DNA of 64,000 nucleotides, from contig FCNS01000046.1 in assembly GCA_900045905.1 (NCBI GenBank), positions 62,001-126,000 of the forward strand. Direction: 5' to 3'. Made by a program: the position numbers and the translations under genes. This DNA is from Clostridiales bacterium CHKCI001 (GTDB lineage: Bacteria > Bacillota > Clostridia > Lachnospirales > Lachnospiraceae). How positions within the stretch are numbered: the stretch's first letter is position 1; each line of letters starts with the position of its first letter. Below the pieces are notes generated by a model. The model did no database searches. It saw only the letters and a list, made by a program, of their open reading frames with translations, and had not been told where the DNA came from. Of this stretch, positions 8,559 to 17,305 are shown piece after piece.

Positions 8559-10058
8559 TTATTTTACTTGATTGATAAATCTCATAAATGCATCTTGACC
8601 TGCCTCATCCCTTTTATAAACCCCAGCATGTTCCAGTACTTTTGCAAATACTTTTCCAATCTCGTCTTTTAAAATACCATCAATGGTATCTGCATTGATT
8701 GTTTTATACTGTGGCAGAAATTCATCTACCCAATCTGCATGTTTTTTCAAAGTTTCATTGGAGCGAATATCTTTACCAGCCAAAATATATTCACCCAACT
8801 CTTTCATCTCATCTTTCAAACGAGCTGGTAAAACAGCCAATCCCATTACTTCAATCAGACCAATATTTTCCTTCTTAATATGATGTAATTCTGCATGTGG
8901 ATGATATACACCAAGTGGATGTTCCTCTGTTGTAATATTATTACGCAATACTAAATCCAATTCATAAGTATCGCCTTTCTTTCTCGCAATTGGAGTGATT
9001 GTATTATGAGGTTGTCCATCCGTTTCAGCAAAAATGAATGCTGCTTCATCCGTATATCCTCTCCAACTCTTTAAAATAATATCCGCCAGTTCAATTAACC
9101 GATTTTCATCTTTATGACGAATACGAATGACTGACATCGGCCATTTTACAATGCCTGCTTCCACATCTTCATAACCAGCAAAGCGAATTGTTTTTTCAAT
9201 TGGAGCTTTTGCCATCGCAAATTCATAGTGACCTCCTTGGAAATGGTCATGGGTTAAAATAGAACCTCCTACAATTGGCAAATCCGCATTGGATCCTAAG
9301 AAATAATGAGGAAATAGCTTTACAAAATCAAATAATTTGCGGAATGTACTCTTATCAATCTTCATTGGTACATGCTCACCACAGAATACAATGCAATGTT
9401 CATTGTAATATACATATGGAGAATACTGGAAGCCCCAATCAGCTCCGTTAATTGTAATCGGAATAATACGATGATTCTGTCTCGCTGGATGATTAACTCT
9501 TCCTGCGTATCCCTCATTTTCTTTACAAAGCAAACATTTTGGATAACCACTTTGCTTCATTAATTTTGCTGCTGCAATTGCTTTTGGATCTTTTTCTGGC
9601 TTGGAAAGATTAATCGTAACATCCAACTCTCCATACTCCGTTGCTGTCAGCCACTTGATATCTTTACATACACGATATCTGCGAATATAGTCAGAATCCT
9701 GACTCAATTTATAATAGTAGTCTGTTGCTTCTTCTGGAGAAATGCTGTATTTCTCTTTAAATTTTTGAATTACTTGAGATGGACGAGGCATAAGACAATT
9801 CATCAGTTTTGTATCAAACAGATCTCGGTATACAACACTATTTTCTTTCAGCACGCCTGTTTCATATGCATAATCCATCAATTCTTTTAAAGTTTCTTCT
9901 AAGTTCACATCACCTAACTCTTGTTCTGGTTCTGCATACTCTTCTAACTGCATTACTTCTAAAATCTGATTTGTCGCATAAATCTTTTCTTCCACTGGAA
10001 GTAACTCACTATCTAAACCATATTTTACTAACTTTGCAATACTTAAATTTACGTCCAT
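8559..10058 (-). CDS. galT: Galactose-1-phosphate uridylyltransferase (Firmicutes type 2)
   Basis: This 499-aa enzyme exchanges UMP between UDP-glucose and galactose-1-phosphate in the Leloir pathway. Length and sequence fit the long Gram-positive GalT class rather than the ~350-aa E. coli type. Histidine-rich catalytic-core motifs are visible: GGSILTHDHFQGGHYEF near 264-280 and YHPHAELHH near 385-393. A CLLC pair at 176-179 is also present. GAGAGGGG lies before the ATG. It follows galK by 129 bp, and the gap contains a TTGCAT-N7-ATGCAA inverted repeat (10145-10163) but no obvious terminator. No galE was seen in the window. Confidence 0.95.
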   Translation of the reverse strand: MDVNLSIAKLVKYGLDSELLPVEEKIYATNQILEVMQLEEYAEPEQELGDVNLEETLKELMDYAYETGVLKENSVVYRDLFDTKLMNCLMPRPSQVIQKFKEKYSISPEEATDYYYKLSQDSDYIRRYRVCKDIKWLTATEYGELDVTINLSKPEKDPKAIAAAKLMKQSGYPKCLLCKENEGYAGRVNHPARQNHRIIPITINGADWGFQYSPYVYYNEHCIVFCGEHVPMKIDKSTFRKLFDFVKLFPHYFLGSNADLPIVGGSILTHDHFQGGHYEFAMAKAPIEKTIRFAGYEDVEAGIVKWPMSVIRIRHKDENRLIELADIILKSWRGYTDEAAFIFAETDGQPHNTITPIARKKGDTYELDLVLRNNITTEEHPLGVYHPHAELHHIKKENIGLIEVMGLAVLPARLKDEMKELGEYILAGKDIRSNETLKKHADWVDEFLPQYKTINADTIDGILKDEIGKVFAKVLEHAGVYKRDEAGQDAFMRFINQVK

Positions 10059-10144
10059 TACGATTCCCCTCTCTCGTTATTTCGTATGTTAATTGTGACT
10101 GAAAGAATCTCCGAAAAATCTTCTCTTTCCTACTATTTTAACAG

Positions 10145-10163
10145 TTGCATTCGAACTATGCAA
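10145..10163 (-). promoter_or_regulatory. Inverted repeat between galK and galT
   Basis: TTGCAT and ATGCAA arms, 6 bp each, are separated by 7 nt in the 129-bp gap. There is no U-run, so it is more likely an mRNA hairpin or protein site than a terminator. Confidence 0.35.
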
Positions 10164-10187
10164 TCAACAAATTTTACACTATTATCT

Positions 10188-11357
10188 CTATTTTGTTACC
10201 TTATGAGCTCCATCTCCAATTTCTACTACATAGAAATCTGCTGCATATCCAATCTTATCTTTATATATTTTTCCTGTATTCTCAATAAAAGCGTCAATTT
10301 TATCATTTTCTACAATACTAACGGTACAGCCTCCAAATCCTGCACCTGTCATACGAGAACCAATGACTCCCTCTTGCTCCCACGCTGCCTCTACTAATGT
10401 ATCAAGTTCAATTCCAGTTACTTCATAATCATCTCTTAAAGAAACATGTGAAGCATTCATTAACTGGCCAAATAATTGAATATTATTATTGAAAAGTGCA
10501 TCGACTGCCTGAATCGTTCTCTGATTTTCATAAACAGCATGTTTTGCTCTCTTGCGATTAATTGGATCGGTAATGACATCTTTTACTTCTTCAAATTTCT
10601 CTTCTGTAAGCTCACCAAGTGTCTTAATATCTACGACCGTTTGAAGCTGTGCAAGTGCTGTTTCACATTGACTTCTCCTTTCGTTATACTTGGAGTCTGC
10701 AAGTCCTCTCTTTTTATTACTGCATGCAATTACAATCTTAGCATTTTCGAGACGGATTGGTGCATACTCATAACTTAAATCGGATGTATCTAAGAAGATT
10801 GCATGATCCTTTTTACCCATTGCAATTGCAAACTGATCCATAATTCCACAATTAACGCCATTAAATTGGTTTTCTGCCATTTGGCTAATTAAGGAAATTT
10901 GAATCATATCTACATCAAAACCAAATGTTTCTTTTAAAATAACTCCAGTTGCTACTTCAATTGAAGCAGAAGAAGAGAGTCCCGAACCATTTGGAATATT
11001 TCCGAAAAATAATAAATCCAATCCAGATGTAATCTGATATCCTTTTTGTTCAAATGCCCACATAACTCCCTTTGGATAGTTGCACCAATTATCTTCTTTT
11101 TTATAAACAAAATCTCTTGCAGGTACCGTACATACTCCAAATTTTTCAAAATTCACGGAATACATTCTTATAACACCATCGTTATTTTTCCTAGCAATTG
11201 CATATGTACCAATTGTTAAAGCACATGGAAAAACATGACCTCCATTATAATCAGTATGTTCTCCAATCAGATTTACACGACCTGGAGAGAAATAAAATTC
11301 TGCCCCTTCTGTACTTCCATAAACTTTTTCAAATTGATTCATTAATTGTTCTCTCAT
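10188..11357 (-). CDS. galK: Galactokinase
   Basis: This 389-aa GHMP kinase phosphorylates galactose to galactose-1-phosphate. It shows the galactokinase signature GRVNLIGEHTDYNGG at 26-40 and the GHMP phosphate loop NGSGLSSSAS at 123-132. The catalytic aspartate is D174 in GIMDQF, and motif 3 is MTGAGFGGCTVSIV near 339-352. Length is typical. AGGAG precedes the ATG. It lies 26 bp downstream of a wHTH regulator gene and upstream of galT, so regulator-galK-galT probably form one operon. The substrate galactose could come from the GH36 enzyme at 46.8 kb. Confidence 0.97.
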   Translation of the reverse strand: MREQLMNQFEKVYGSTEGAEFYFSPGRVNLIGEHTDYNGGHVFPCALTIGTYAIARKNNDGVIRMYSVNFEKFGVCTVPARDFVYKKEDNWCNYPKGVMWAFEQKGYQITSGLDLLFFGNIPNGSGLSSSASIEVATGVILKETFGFDVDMIQISLISQMAENQFNGVNCGIMDQFAIAMGKKDHAIFLDTSDLSYEYAPIRLENAKIVIACSNKKRGLADSKYNERRSQCETALAQLQTVVDIKTLGELTEEKFEEVKDVITDPINRKRAKHAVYENQRTIQAVDALFNNNIQLFGQLMNASHVSLRDDYEVTGIELDTLVEAAWEQEGVIGSRMTGAGFGGCTVSIVENDKIDAFIENTGKIYKDKIGYAADFYVVEIGDGAHKVTK

Positions 11358-11383
11358 AATTTTTAACTCCTTTTTATTTATTT

Positions 11384-12310
11384 CTAACTTTCATAACTAA
11401 TTTTCATTACAATATTCTGATGATAATCTCCAAAACACTCCCCAAATAAGTTAATTCCTCCGATATGAACTGCGTCTTCTGCAATTCCAACTCGAACCGT
11501 AATATATGGTTCTGAAAATAAATGATAGTCTTTGATTGTTTGATTACTTACCTTCTCCTTATCCAAATAGCTTCCATCTTCTGTCAATTTCCATGTTTTT
11601 AATAATCCATATTGTGTATTTTTATCTGGCCACCAATCTGGATTCCATTTTCCTCTTCTTCCTCCAAAATCAGAAGGACATGTCCATGTCGCAACTTCTA
11701 TTCCATTGATCCAAACCGTAATATCGGATGGATAATCCATATTATATTCATGATCTTCGGAACAAAGTTCCATAGAAATTTCTAATTCCTTTTCCTTTAC
11801 ATTCGCCAGAAAATGATTTGGAAATCGATATTCCAAGTATCCCTTTCCAAACCAAATTAGTTGCGCATCTACTCGATCTGGTTCAAAAAAACAACGTGGT
11901 TCATCTTCTTCTCCAATCCTAGTTTTTTCACTTACAATTCCACAAGTTGGCTCCACTTTATAATCCACAAAATGTCCAATTGGCATTGAGATAATTTCTG
12001 TTTTCCATTCATATGTCATGTTCGTCTGCATACTAATCACTAATTGTTCTGTCGCTACACTGCAAACTTTCATTGAACCTCTTACTGCTGGTTGTAAATG
12101 AGTATGGAGTAGTCCAGCTTCTTCTAAAGCTTTTACATGAGCTGCAGCAGATGATGCTGGAATAGAAAGCTTTTCTGCAATCTCGTTAATATTAAGCGTC
12201 TTTTCTTTGAGAAGTTTTAATATTTCAATTCTGACTTCGGAGGAAAGAGCTCTTCCAATCGACGATAATAATTTTCCATCATCCAAATTCACTTCAATTG
12301 AACGCTCCAT
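11384..12310 (-). CDS. ArsR-type winged-helix regulator with large C-terminal domain
   Basis: This 308-aa protein has an ArsR-like winged helix at about residues 10-85, with LSSEVRIEILKLL and the recognition region EIAEKLSIPASSAAAHVKAL. About 220 residues follow that are rich in beta-strand and aromatic residues (LIWFGKGYLEYRFPNHF, TVWINGIEVATW, GGRRGKWNPDWWPD). The C-terminal part looks like a jelly-roll module and could sense a sugar; that is inference. No metal-binding CxC motif is seen in the HTH part, so metal sensing is unlikely. It is the first gene before galK and galT, with its own promoter at 12374-12402, and is probably their regulator. Confidence 0.8.
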   Translation of the reverse strand: MERSIEVNLDDGKLLSSIGRALSSEVRIEILKLLKEKTLNINEIAEKLSIPASSAAAHVKALEEAGLLHTHLQPAVRGSMKVCSVATEQLVISMQTNMTYEWKTEIISMPIGHFVDYKVEPTCGIVSEKTRIGEEDEPRCFFEPDRVDAQLIWFGKGYLEYRFPNHFLANVKEKELEISMELCSEDHEYNMDYPSDITVWINGIEVATWTCPSDFGGRRGKWNPDWWPDKNTQYGLLKTWKLTEDGSYLDKEKVSNQTIKDYHLFSEPYITVRVGIAEDAVHIGGINLFGECFGDYHQNIVMKISYES

Positions 12311-12373
12311 ATAAATCTCTCCCTTCTATTTATTCTATATTTTTTGTTTTAAACTCCTTTTTTTGTTATAATC

Positions 12374-12402
12374 AATTTATCATATTCTTTTTGGGTTGTA
12401 AA
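12374..12402 (-). promoter_or_regulatory. Promoter of the regulator-galK-galT operon
   Basis: Minus strand: TTTACA at 12402-12397, a 17-bp spacer, and TAAATT at 12379-12374. It lies 64 bp before the regulator start. Confidence 0.55.
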
Positions 12403-12466
12403 GCTCTTTTTCACTAATTATTAAACAAATTTTTTGACTAGCCTTTGTATAAATCCTATAACAAAA

Positions 12467-12557
12467 GGAACCTCCACTGGAGCTTCCTTTTACATATCAC
12501 GATAAAAAAAGCTATGCATGAAATGCTTCTTATACAGATGCTTCTTTCATGCACAGC
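12467..12557 (-). terminator. mutY terminator plus post-terminator motif
   Basis: Arms at 12511-12523 and 12545-12557 form GCTnTGCATGAAA stems, followed on the minus strand by seven Ts. ATCGTGATATG (12503-12493) and a second hairpin, AAGGAA-CTCCA with its complement (about 12466-12488), come next. The second hairpin may also terminate plus-strand transcripts. Confidence 0.8.
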
Positions 12558-12579
12558 AAAAAGAGTCTTAAACTTCTTA

Positions 12580-13713
12580 TTATTTCTTTTTCCATGTTTT
12601 AAATGCATTTGGCAATGCATAATCGGTATTTAACTGTTCTTGTGTAACAAAGAAAAACTCGTTTCCATCTTCTTTCAACAACTTATTTTGTTCTATCATT
12701 TTTGGAATAATCTGATAAGCCTGCATATGCCATTCAATATGAGAAAAAATATGCTTCCCATCCTTTAATCGTTCTACTATCAATGGAACTTTTAGCTTTT
12801 CTTCCCACATTTGCTTTACTTCCTGCTCTGAATAAAACCCCAGAACATTCGGAAGTTCATATAAATCAGCTAACAACCCAGTAGATGGACGTTTTCTAAT
12901 TGCAGTCAAATCTCCATCTTGAATCAGAAAAACGGTTCTTTCTTCTATTTTTCTGGCTATCTTTTTCTTTTTAACTGGAATTTCCTCAATTTTATTTTGT
13001 ATCCTTGCTAAACAAATCAAATTCCATGGACATCCCATACAATATGGAGCTCCATTCGGAATACAGATAAGTGCTCCTAACTCCATCAATGCAGCAGTAA
13101 ACATTCTTGGATTTGGATGGGTGCGATGCATCAATTCTAATAATACAGTTTCCATTTTTCTTTTTACGGATTGTTTTGTAATATCCTCTTCCCATGCCAA
13201 TAAACGAGAGATGACACGCAGTACATTTCCATCCACCGCTGGTATTTCTTGCTCATAAGCAATGGAAGCAATTGCTCCTGCCGTATAACCCCCAATCCCA
13301 GGAAGTTTTAACAACTCTTCATATGTTTTCGGCAATTCCCCATTATACTGTTCCATACAAACAATGGCTGCTTTTTTTAAGTTTCTAGCACGGGAATAAT
13401 ATCCCAGCCCCTCCCAAAGTTTCATTAACCTCTCATCTTCTACCTCTGCTAAAGCTGCTATATTAGGAAGTGCTGCAATAAATCGATCAAAATATGCTCT
13501 GACTGCTTCTACTCGTGTCTGCTGTAGCATAATTTCCGAAATCCAAACCCAATATGGCTCTGGATTGGATCTCCACGGCATTGTTCTGGCAGACACTTCA
13601 AACCATTCCAGCAATGGCTGTACGGATTGATCCAATCGTTCTGTTTCGGATAACTGTTTTGTTTCTATATTATTCTGATCCAGAAAATAATCCAAAAAAT
13701 TTAACTGTTCCAT
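12580..13713 (-). CDS. mutY: A/G-specific adenine glycosylase
   Basis: This 377-aa base-excision glycosylase removes adenine mispaired with 8-oxoguanine. It has the HhH-GPD core with catalytic E60 in ISEIMLQQTRVE and LPGIGGYTAGAIAS (137-150). The essential aspartate is D161 in VDGNVLRV. Four cysteines for a 4Fe-4S cluster are C217, C225, C228 and C234; the first spacing is 7 residues, one more than in E. coli. The C-terminal ~130 residues match the NUDIX-like 8-oxoG recognition domain. A ~35-residue N-terminal extension precedes the core. The 5' end overlaps the preceding MBL gene by 13 bp, so the two are translationally coupled. GGAGAG lies upstream. Confidence 0.95.
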   Translation of the reverse strand: MEQLNFLDYFLDQNNIETKQLSETERLDQSVQPLLEWFEVSARTMPWRSNPEPYWVWISEIMLQQTRVEAVRAYFDRFIAALPNIAALAEVEDERLMKLWEGLGYYSRARNLKKAAIVCMEQYNGELPKTYEELLKLPGIGGYTAGAIASIAYEQEIPAVDGNVLRVISRLLAWEEDITKQSVKRKMETVLLELMHRTHPNPRMFTAALMELGALICIPNGAPYCMGCPWNLICLARIQNKIEEIPVKKKKIARKIEERTVFLIQDGDLTAIRKRPSTGLLADLYELPNVLGFYSEQEVKQMWEEKLKVPLIVERLKDGKHIFSHIEWHMQAYQIIPKMIEQNKLLKEDGNEFFFVTQEQLNTDYALPNAFKTWKKK

Positions 13714-14450
13714 TCCAAAGTCTCTCCTTCTCGTCGAATTACTGCAATTCGGTCTTTATAAGCATCCGCACAAGAATGAGATTTCATCTTTTGAATGATG
13801 GAATATTCTCCCCAGCAATGCATTGGGATAATATAATCTATCTCCACTCGTTTGACAAACTCATTGATGCCAAGATAAAAATCGTCTCCCTGCCTTGGAT
13901 CTAATACAAGAAAAGCAATATCGGCATGTCTTCCATTTAATTTATCAATTTCTTTGCAATAACGGCGTTCCATTTCCTGATTCCACGACTGTGCTTCCCC
14001 TCTCCAAAACCAAAAATGCAGATCTCCAGCATGATAAATCGTTTTTCCCTCGCAAATAATCCAAAATGCCACTCCCTCATCAGTAGATTGGAGTGTTTCT
14101 ACCGCTATTATACTTTCCTTTTTTTCTATATTTTGGAAAAATTGTTTATTTGTAAATACTCTACCATCAAAATATTCTCCTGCTCCAACAAACAAAACCT
14201 TATCTTTACAATTAACTGGAATCTTTTTCTCATCAATATCATTCGAAAGAACGTATTGAATTCTTTTATGGGAATTAGCCAATTCAAATATTTTCTTCGA
14301 AAAATGATCCCCATGTACATGACTTGCAAATACAATGAGAGGTTTCTCTAAATCCATAATTGGAATATCACCTCTATAGTAGTCAAATAAAAGATTTACA
14401 GAATCCAATTCTACTAAAAATGAACTATGATGAATATACGTAATCTTCAA
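13701..14450 (-). CDS. MBL-fold metal-dependent hydrolase (UlaG/PF13483-like)
   Basis: This 249-aa metallo-beta-lactamase-fold protein has the zinc motif H44-V-H46-G-D48-H49. Further ligands appear in IIYHAGDLHFWFW-type context (YHAGDLHFWFW) and near the C-terminus in IPMHCWGEY. This arrangement fits the small UlaG-like branch, whose members hydrolyse lactones or phosphodiesters; the substrate here is unknown. The start is a TTG at 14450 preceded by GAGAGGAAA with a 9-10 nt spacing. No ATG lies near the domain start. It overlaps mutY by 13 bp and should be co-transcribed with it. Confidence 0.85.
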   Translation of the reverse strand: MKITYIHHSSFLVELDSVNLLFDYYRGDIPIMDLEKPLIVFASHVHGDHFSKKIFELANSHKRIQYVLSNDIDEKKIPVNCKDKVLFVGAGEYFDGRVFTNKQFFQNIEKKESIIAVETLQSTDEGVAFWIICEGKTIYHAGDLHFWFWRGEAQSWNQEMERRYCKEIDKLNGRHADIAFLVLDPRQGDDFYLGINEFVKRVEIDYIIPMHCWGEYSIIQKMKSHSCADAYKDRIAVIRREGETLEWNS

Positions 14451-14568
14451 GTTATTTTATTTCCTCTCTATTAAATACTATTTATAAATATTAAGTTTTT
14501 TAAAGTATAGCATTGTTTTCTGCACCATGCAATCCTTAATTATAACTAGGAGAGTTTTTGTTTAAACA

Positions 14569-14643
14569 CTTCACTGGAACTTTCTTTCGCATATCACGAT
14601 AAAAATAGAGGTTACTGAAAAATAAATATTTTTCAATAACCTC
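14569..14643 (-). terminator. GH28 gene terminator plus post-terminator motif
   Basis: A 15-bp stem has arms 14608-14622 and 14629-14643 with one wobble. It is followed on the minus strand by TATTTTT, then ATCGTGATATG (14600-14590) and TCCAGTGAAG (14578-14569). Motif spacing is the same as at the mutY terminator. Confidence 0.8.
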
Positions 14644-14659
14644 TTAATACTAAATTGAA

Positions 14660-16213
14660 TTATTCTAATACATGATCAACATTTTCAATATGAATAGCTT
14701 CTCCATCGGCTCCTTCTACTATAACATTCTCCAATACTAACTTATGAATGTTATTTGCATAAATACCCATTTTACAAATTTCATCTGGAATTCCATCCAT
14801 CATTGCAGGTTTTCCACTCTTCGCTTCTTGTGCATAGTTTACATATACATGTTTCATTTCGACTTGTTCAATCTTTTGTTCTGGCAGACCATAGAAAAAT
14901 GCTGCTGCCACATGACAGTTTTCTGCATGAATATTATGGAATGCAAGTGATTTTACGAATGGTGTTCTATCATCAACTGGAAGCGGATCTTTACATTGCA
15001 CATAATCACTATGACCATCTTTATCACAGAAATAGAAACTATTAATTACAAATGGGGTCATAACATGATCCATCTTAATATGTTCAAATAAAATTCCATC
15101 AATGATTGCATCTTTTCCTCTACCTCTACGTGTCTTAATTCGAAGTCCACGATCCGTATGTAAAAATACACAATCTAATGCACGTAAGTTTTTCACACCA
15201 CCTGCCATTTCACTTCCAAGTGTAATCGAACCGTGACCATCTCTCATACAACATTGGCGGATCGTAATATTCGAAGATGGAGTTTTATACTTCGCTCCTA
15301 CTTCAATCTTTCCAGATTTTACTGCAATACAATCATCTCCTACTGAGAAATACACGCCTACAATCTCTACATCATCGCAGCTTTCTGGATCCAATCCATC
15401 GGTATTTGGAGAATCTTTCGGTCCTAAAATGCTCAATCCAATAAATCTTAAATGATTGGAAAAGAATGGATGGATGTTCCAGCTAGGACTGTTTTTCACA
15501 GTAATTCCAGCAAGTACGACATTTTCACAATGATTTAAAAATACCATTCTTGGTCTTGCTGCAATACGAATTACTTTTGGTCTATCCCACCAATTCTCTT
15601 TGCTTGCATTTCCATTAATAGTTCCTGGCCCATACACTACAGCATTCTTTACATTAATTCCAGTAATAATTCCTGCAAACATTGGCATGGCTTCGCCTTC
15701 CCATGTTCCAAGTAAAATTTCTTCTGTTCCATCTGGACTTGTATAGGCACCTTGCAAAACTGGAAATTTTTCACGCTCTGTCCATGCAGATAATACTGCT
15801 CCTTCTTCTAATTCCAGATTTAAATTATCCTTTAAAAACAGACTTGTAATTTTATACTCACCTGCTGGTACAACGACTCTACTATTTGCTGGACACGCCA
15901 TAATTGCTGCCTGGATGAAAGGAGTATCATCGTTTACACCATCTCCTTTTGCTCCAAAATCTTTGACGTTCATTGAAACAAATTCATAATCTGTCTGGAA
16001 GGAAACACTAGCTACTTCTCCTTCCCACTCTGCCTGAATTATATAGTCCGTTTCCGGTTCCAATCCATATATCATTGTAATAACCCGATTACTTTCCTTA
16101 TAGAATGTCCCATTAACGGAAATCTTCCAAGAATGTGCTGTCTCAAATACACTCTCGTCTTTCAATTCCAATGCTGCACATCTAGCATTTTTAAAAATTA
16201 CGTTAATATTCAT
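14660..16213 (-). CDS. Glycoside hydrolase family 28 (polygalacturonase-type), cytoplasmic
   Basis: This 517-aa protein has a fibronectin-like N-terminal region (about 1-75) and a right-handed beta-helix starting at VKDFGAKGDGVNDDTPFIQ. All GH28 catalytic motifs are visible: NTD at 270-272, DD at 293-294 in VGDDC, GHG at 326-328, and RIK at 358-360. It should hydrolyse galacturonic-acid linkages in pectin fragments; exo-acting forms on oligogalacturonides are common among such intracellular members. No signal peptide is present, so it acts in the cytoplasm. AAGGAGATATC precedes the ATG. It is divergent from the CE8 gene with 129 bp between them and ends at its own terminator. A rhamnogalacturonan hydrolase specificity cannot be excluded. 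Confidence 0.92.
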   Translation of the reverse strand: MNINVIFKNARCAALELKDESVFETAHSWKISVNGTFYKESNRVITMIYGLEPETDYIIQAEWEGEVASVSFQTDYEFVSMNVKDFGAKGDGVNDDTPFIQAAIMACPANSRVVVPAGEYKITSLFLKDNLNLELEEGAVLSAWTEREKFPVLQGAYTSPDGTEEILLGTWEGEAMPMFAGIITGINVKNAVVYGPGTINGNASKENWWDRPKVIRIAARPRMVFLNHCENVVLAGITVKNSPSWNIHPFFSNHLRFIGLSILGPKDSPNTDGLDPESCDDVEIVGVYFSVGDDCIAVKSGKIEVGAKYKTPSSNITIRQCCMRDGHGSITLGSEMAGGVKNLRALDCVFLHTDRGLRIKTRRGRGKDAIIDGILFEHIKMDHVMTPFVINSFYFCDKDGHSDYVQCKDPLPVDDRTPFVKSLAFHNIHAENCHVAAAFFYGLPEQKIEQVEMKHVYVNYAQEAKSGKPAMMDGIPDEICKMGIYANNIHKLVLENVIVEGADGEAIHIENVDHVLE

Positions 16214-16237
16214 GATATCTCCTTAATAATTATATTT

Positions 16238-16274
16238 TGTAACCCCTTACATTTTTGTCATTTTATGGTATGAT
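16238..16274 (+). promoter_or_regulatory. CE8 promoter with overlapping TGTAA-N4-TTACA operator
   Basis: Plus strand: TTACAT (16247-16252), a 16-bp spacer, and TATGAT (16269-16274). The palindrome TGTAA-CCCC-TTACA (16238-16251) overlaps the -35 box. A matching TGTAA-GTGA-TTACA lies before the AraC gene at 25074. ACCCCTT (16242) and AAGGGGT (16284) also bracket the promoter. Confidence 0.5.
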
Positions 16275-16309
16275 ATAAAAGTCAAGGGGTGAGCATCCAT
16301 CCCTAATCT

Positions 16310-16328
16310 TGCTGTTAGACGAACAGCA
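16310..16328 (+). promoter_or_regulatory. Hairpin in CE8 5' leader
   Basis: TGCTGTT and AACAGCA form a 7-bp stem with a 5-nt loop, ending 4 nt before the GGAGG ribosome site at 16333-16337. It may affect mRNA stability or translation. Confidence 0.4.
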
Positions 16329-16342
16329 GAATGGAGGTTATT

Positions 16343-17305
16343 ATGTTAACAGTATCAAAAGATGCAAGTGGAGACTTTTCTACACTTTGCGAGGCTTTGG
16401 AAGCCTTATCAAATGATCCTTCTCTTTCCAGAGAAATCTTTATAAAAAAAGGTGTTTATGAAGAACGTCCAGAAATCAGACTTTCCCACTTAACGATTAT
16501 AGGGGAAGATGTTCAAAATACGATTATCACATTTGGATACGGCGCTTTTATGCCAATGGAAGATGGCAGTAAACGTGGTACATTTCGCAGCTATACAATG
16601 CTGATCGATGCTAATAGCGTTACAATAAAAAACCTGACCATTGCAAATCACGCTGGAAGTGGTGAAATTGCAGGTCAGGCGATTGCGCTTTATGCAGATG
16701 GTGACAAGCTTATTTTTGATAATTGCCACCTTCTCGGTCATCAGGATACACTCTTTACGGGCCCTCTTCCACCAGAGGCAAAAGAAAAGGGTGGATTCAC
16801 AGGTCCAAAAGAATTCGATCCTCGGATTGTCGGACATCAATATTATAAAAATTGTTATATCGAAGGCGACGTTGATTTTGTCTTTGGCAGTGCTTGTGCT
16901 TTTTTTGACCACTGCACACTTCACTCTTTAAATCGCAATCAGTCTGTAAATGGATTTGTTACTGCTGCCTCCACTCCAAAAGAAGAAGCATTTGGCTATT
17001 TCTTTTTTCACTGCAATTTTACAAGTGACTGTGAAAAGGAAACGGTCTATCTTGGCCGTCCATGGCGTGAATTTGCAAAAACGGTTCTATTTGAATGTCA
17101 TCTTGGCGATCATATTAAAAAAGAAGGCTGGGATGACTGGAATAAACCTCATGATACCGTTTTCTATGCAGAATATAACTGCCACGGTGCAGGCGCTGAT
17201 TACAGCAAACGATCCGATTGGATTCATCTTCTTACAAAGGAAGAAGCCCATTCTTATCGCTCGTCTGTACTTCGCCTTTTTACATTTGCATTTCAACCAC
17301 AATAA
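16343..17305 (+). CDS. Pectinesterase (carbohydrate esterase family 8), cytoplasmic
   Basis: Pectin methylesterases remove methyl groups from galacturonic-acid esters. From the ATG at 16343 the protein is 320 aa. A frame-matched ATG at 16331 is part of the ribosome site itself (ATGGAGG), so it is not used. The CE8 motifs are complete: GQA at 111-113, catalytic D135 in GHQDTLF, D178 in DVDFVFG, and R239/W241 in YLGRPWREF. There is no signal peptide, unlike classical secreted pectinesterases. It probably demethylates imported oligosaccharides before GH28 acts. It is divergent from GH28. Its stop codon directly abuts that of the convergent GH43 gene, with no base between. Confidence 0.93.
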   Translation: MLTVSKDASGDFSTLCEALEALSNDPSLSREIFIKKGVYEERPEIRLSHLTIIGEDVQNTIITFGYGAFMPMEDGSKRGTFRSYTMLIDANSVTIKNLTIANHAGSGEIAGQAIALYADGDKLIFDNCHLLGHQDTLFTGPLPPEAKEKGGFTGPKEFDPRIVGHQYYKNCYIEGDVDFVFGSACAFFDHCTLHSLNRNQSVNGFVTAASTPKEEAFGYFFFHCNFTSDCEKETVYLGRPWREFAKTVLFECHLGDHIKKEGWDDWNKPHDTVFYAEYNCHGAGADYSKRSDWIHLLTKEEAHSYRSSVLRLFTFAFQPQ

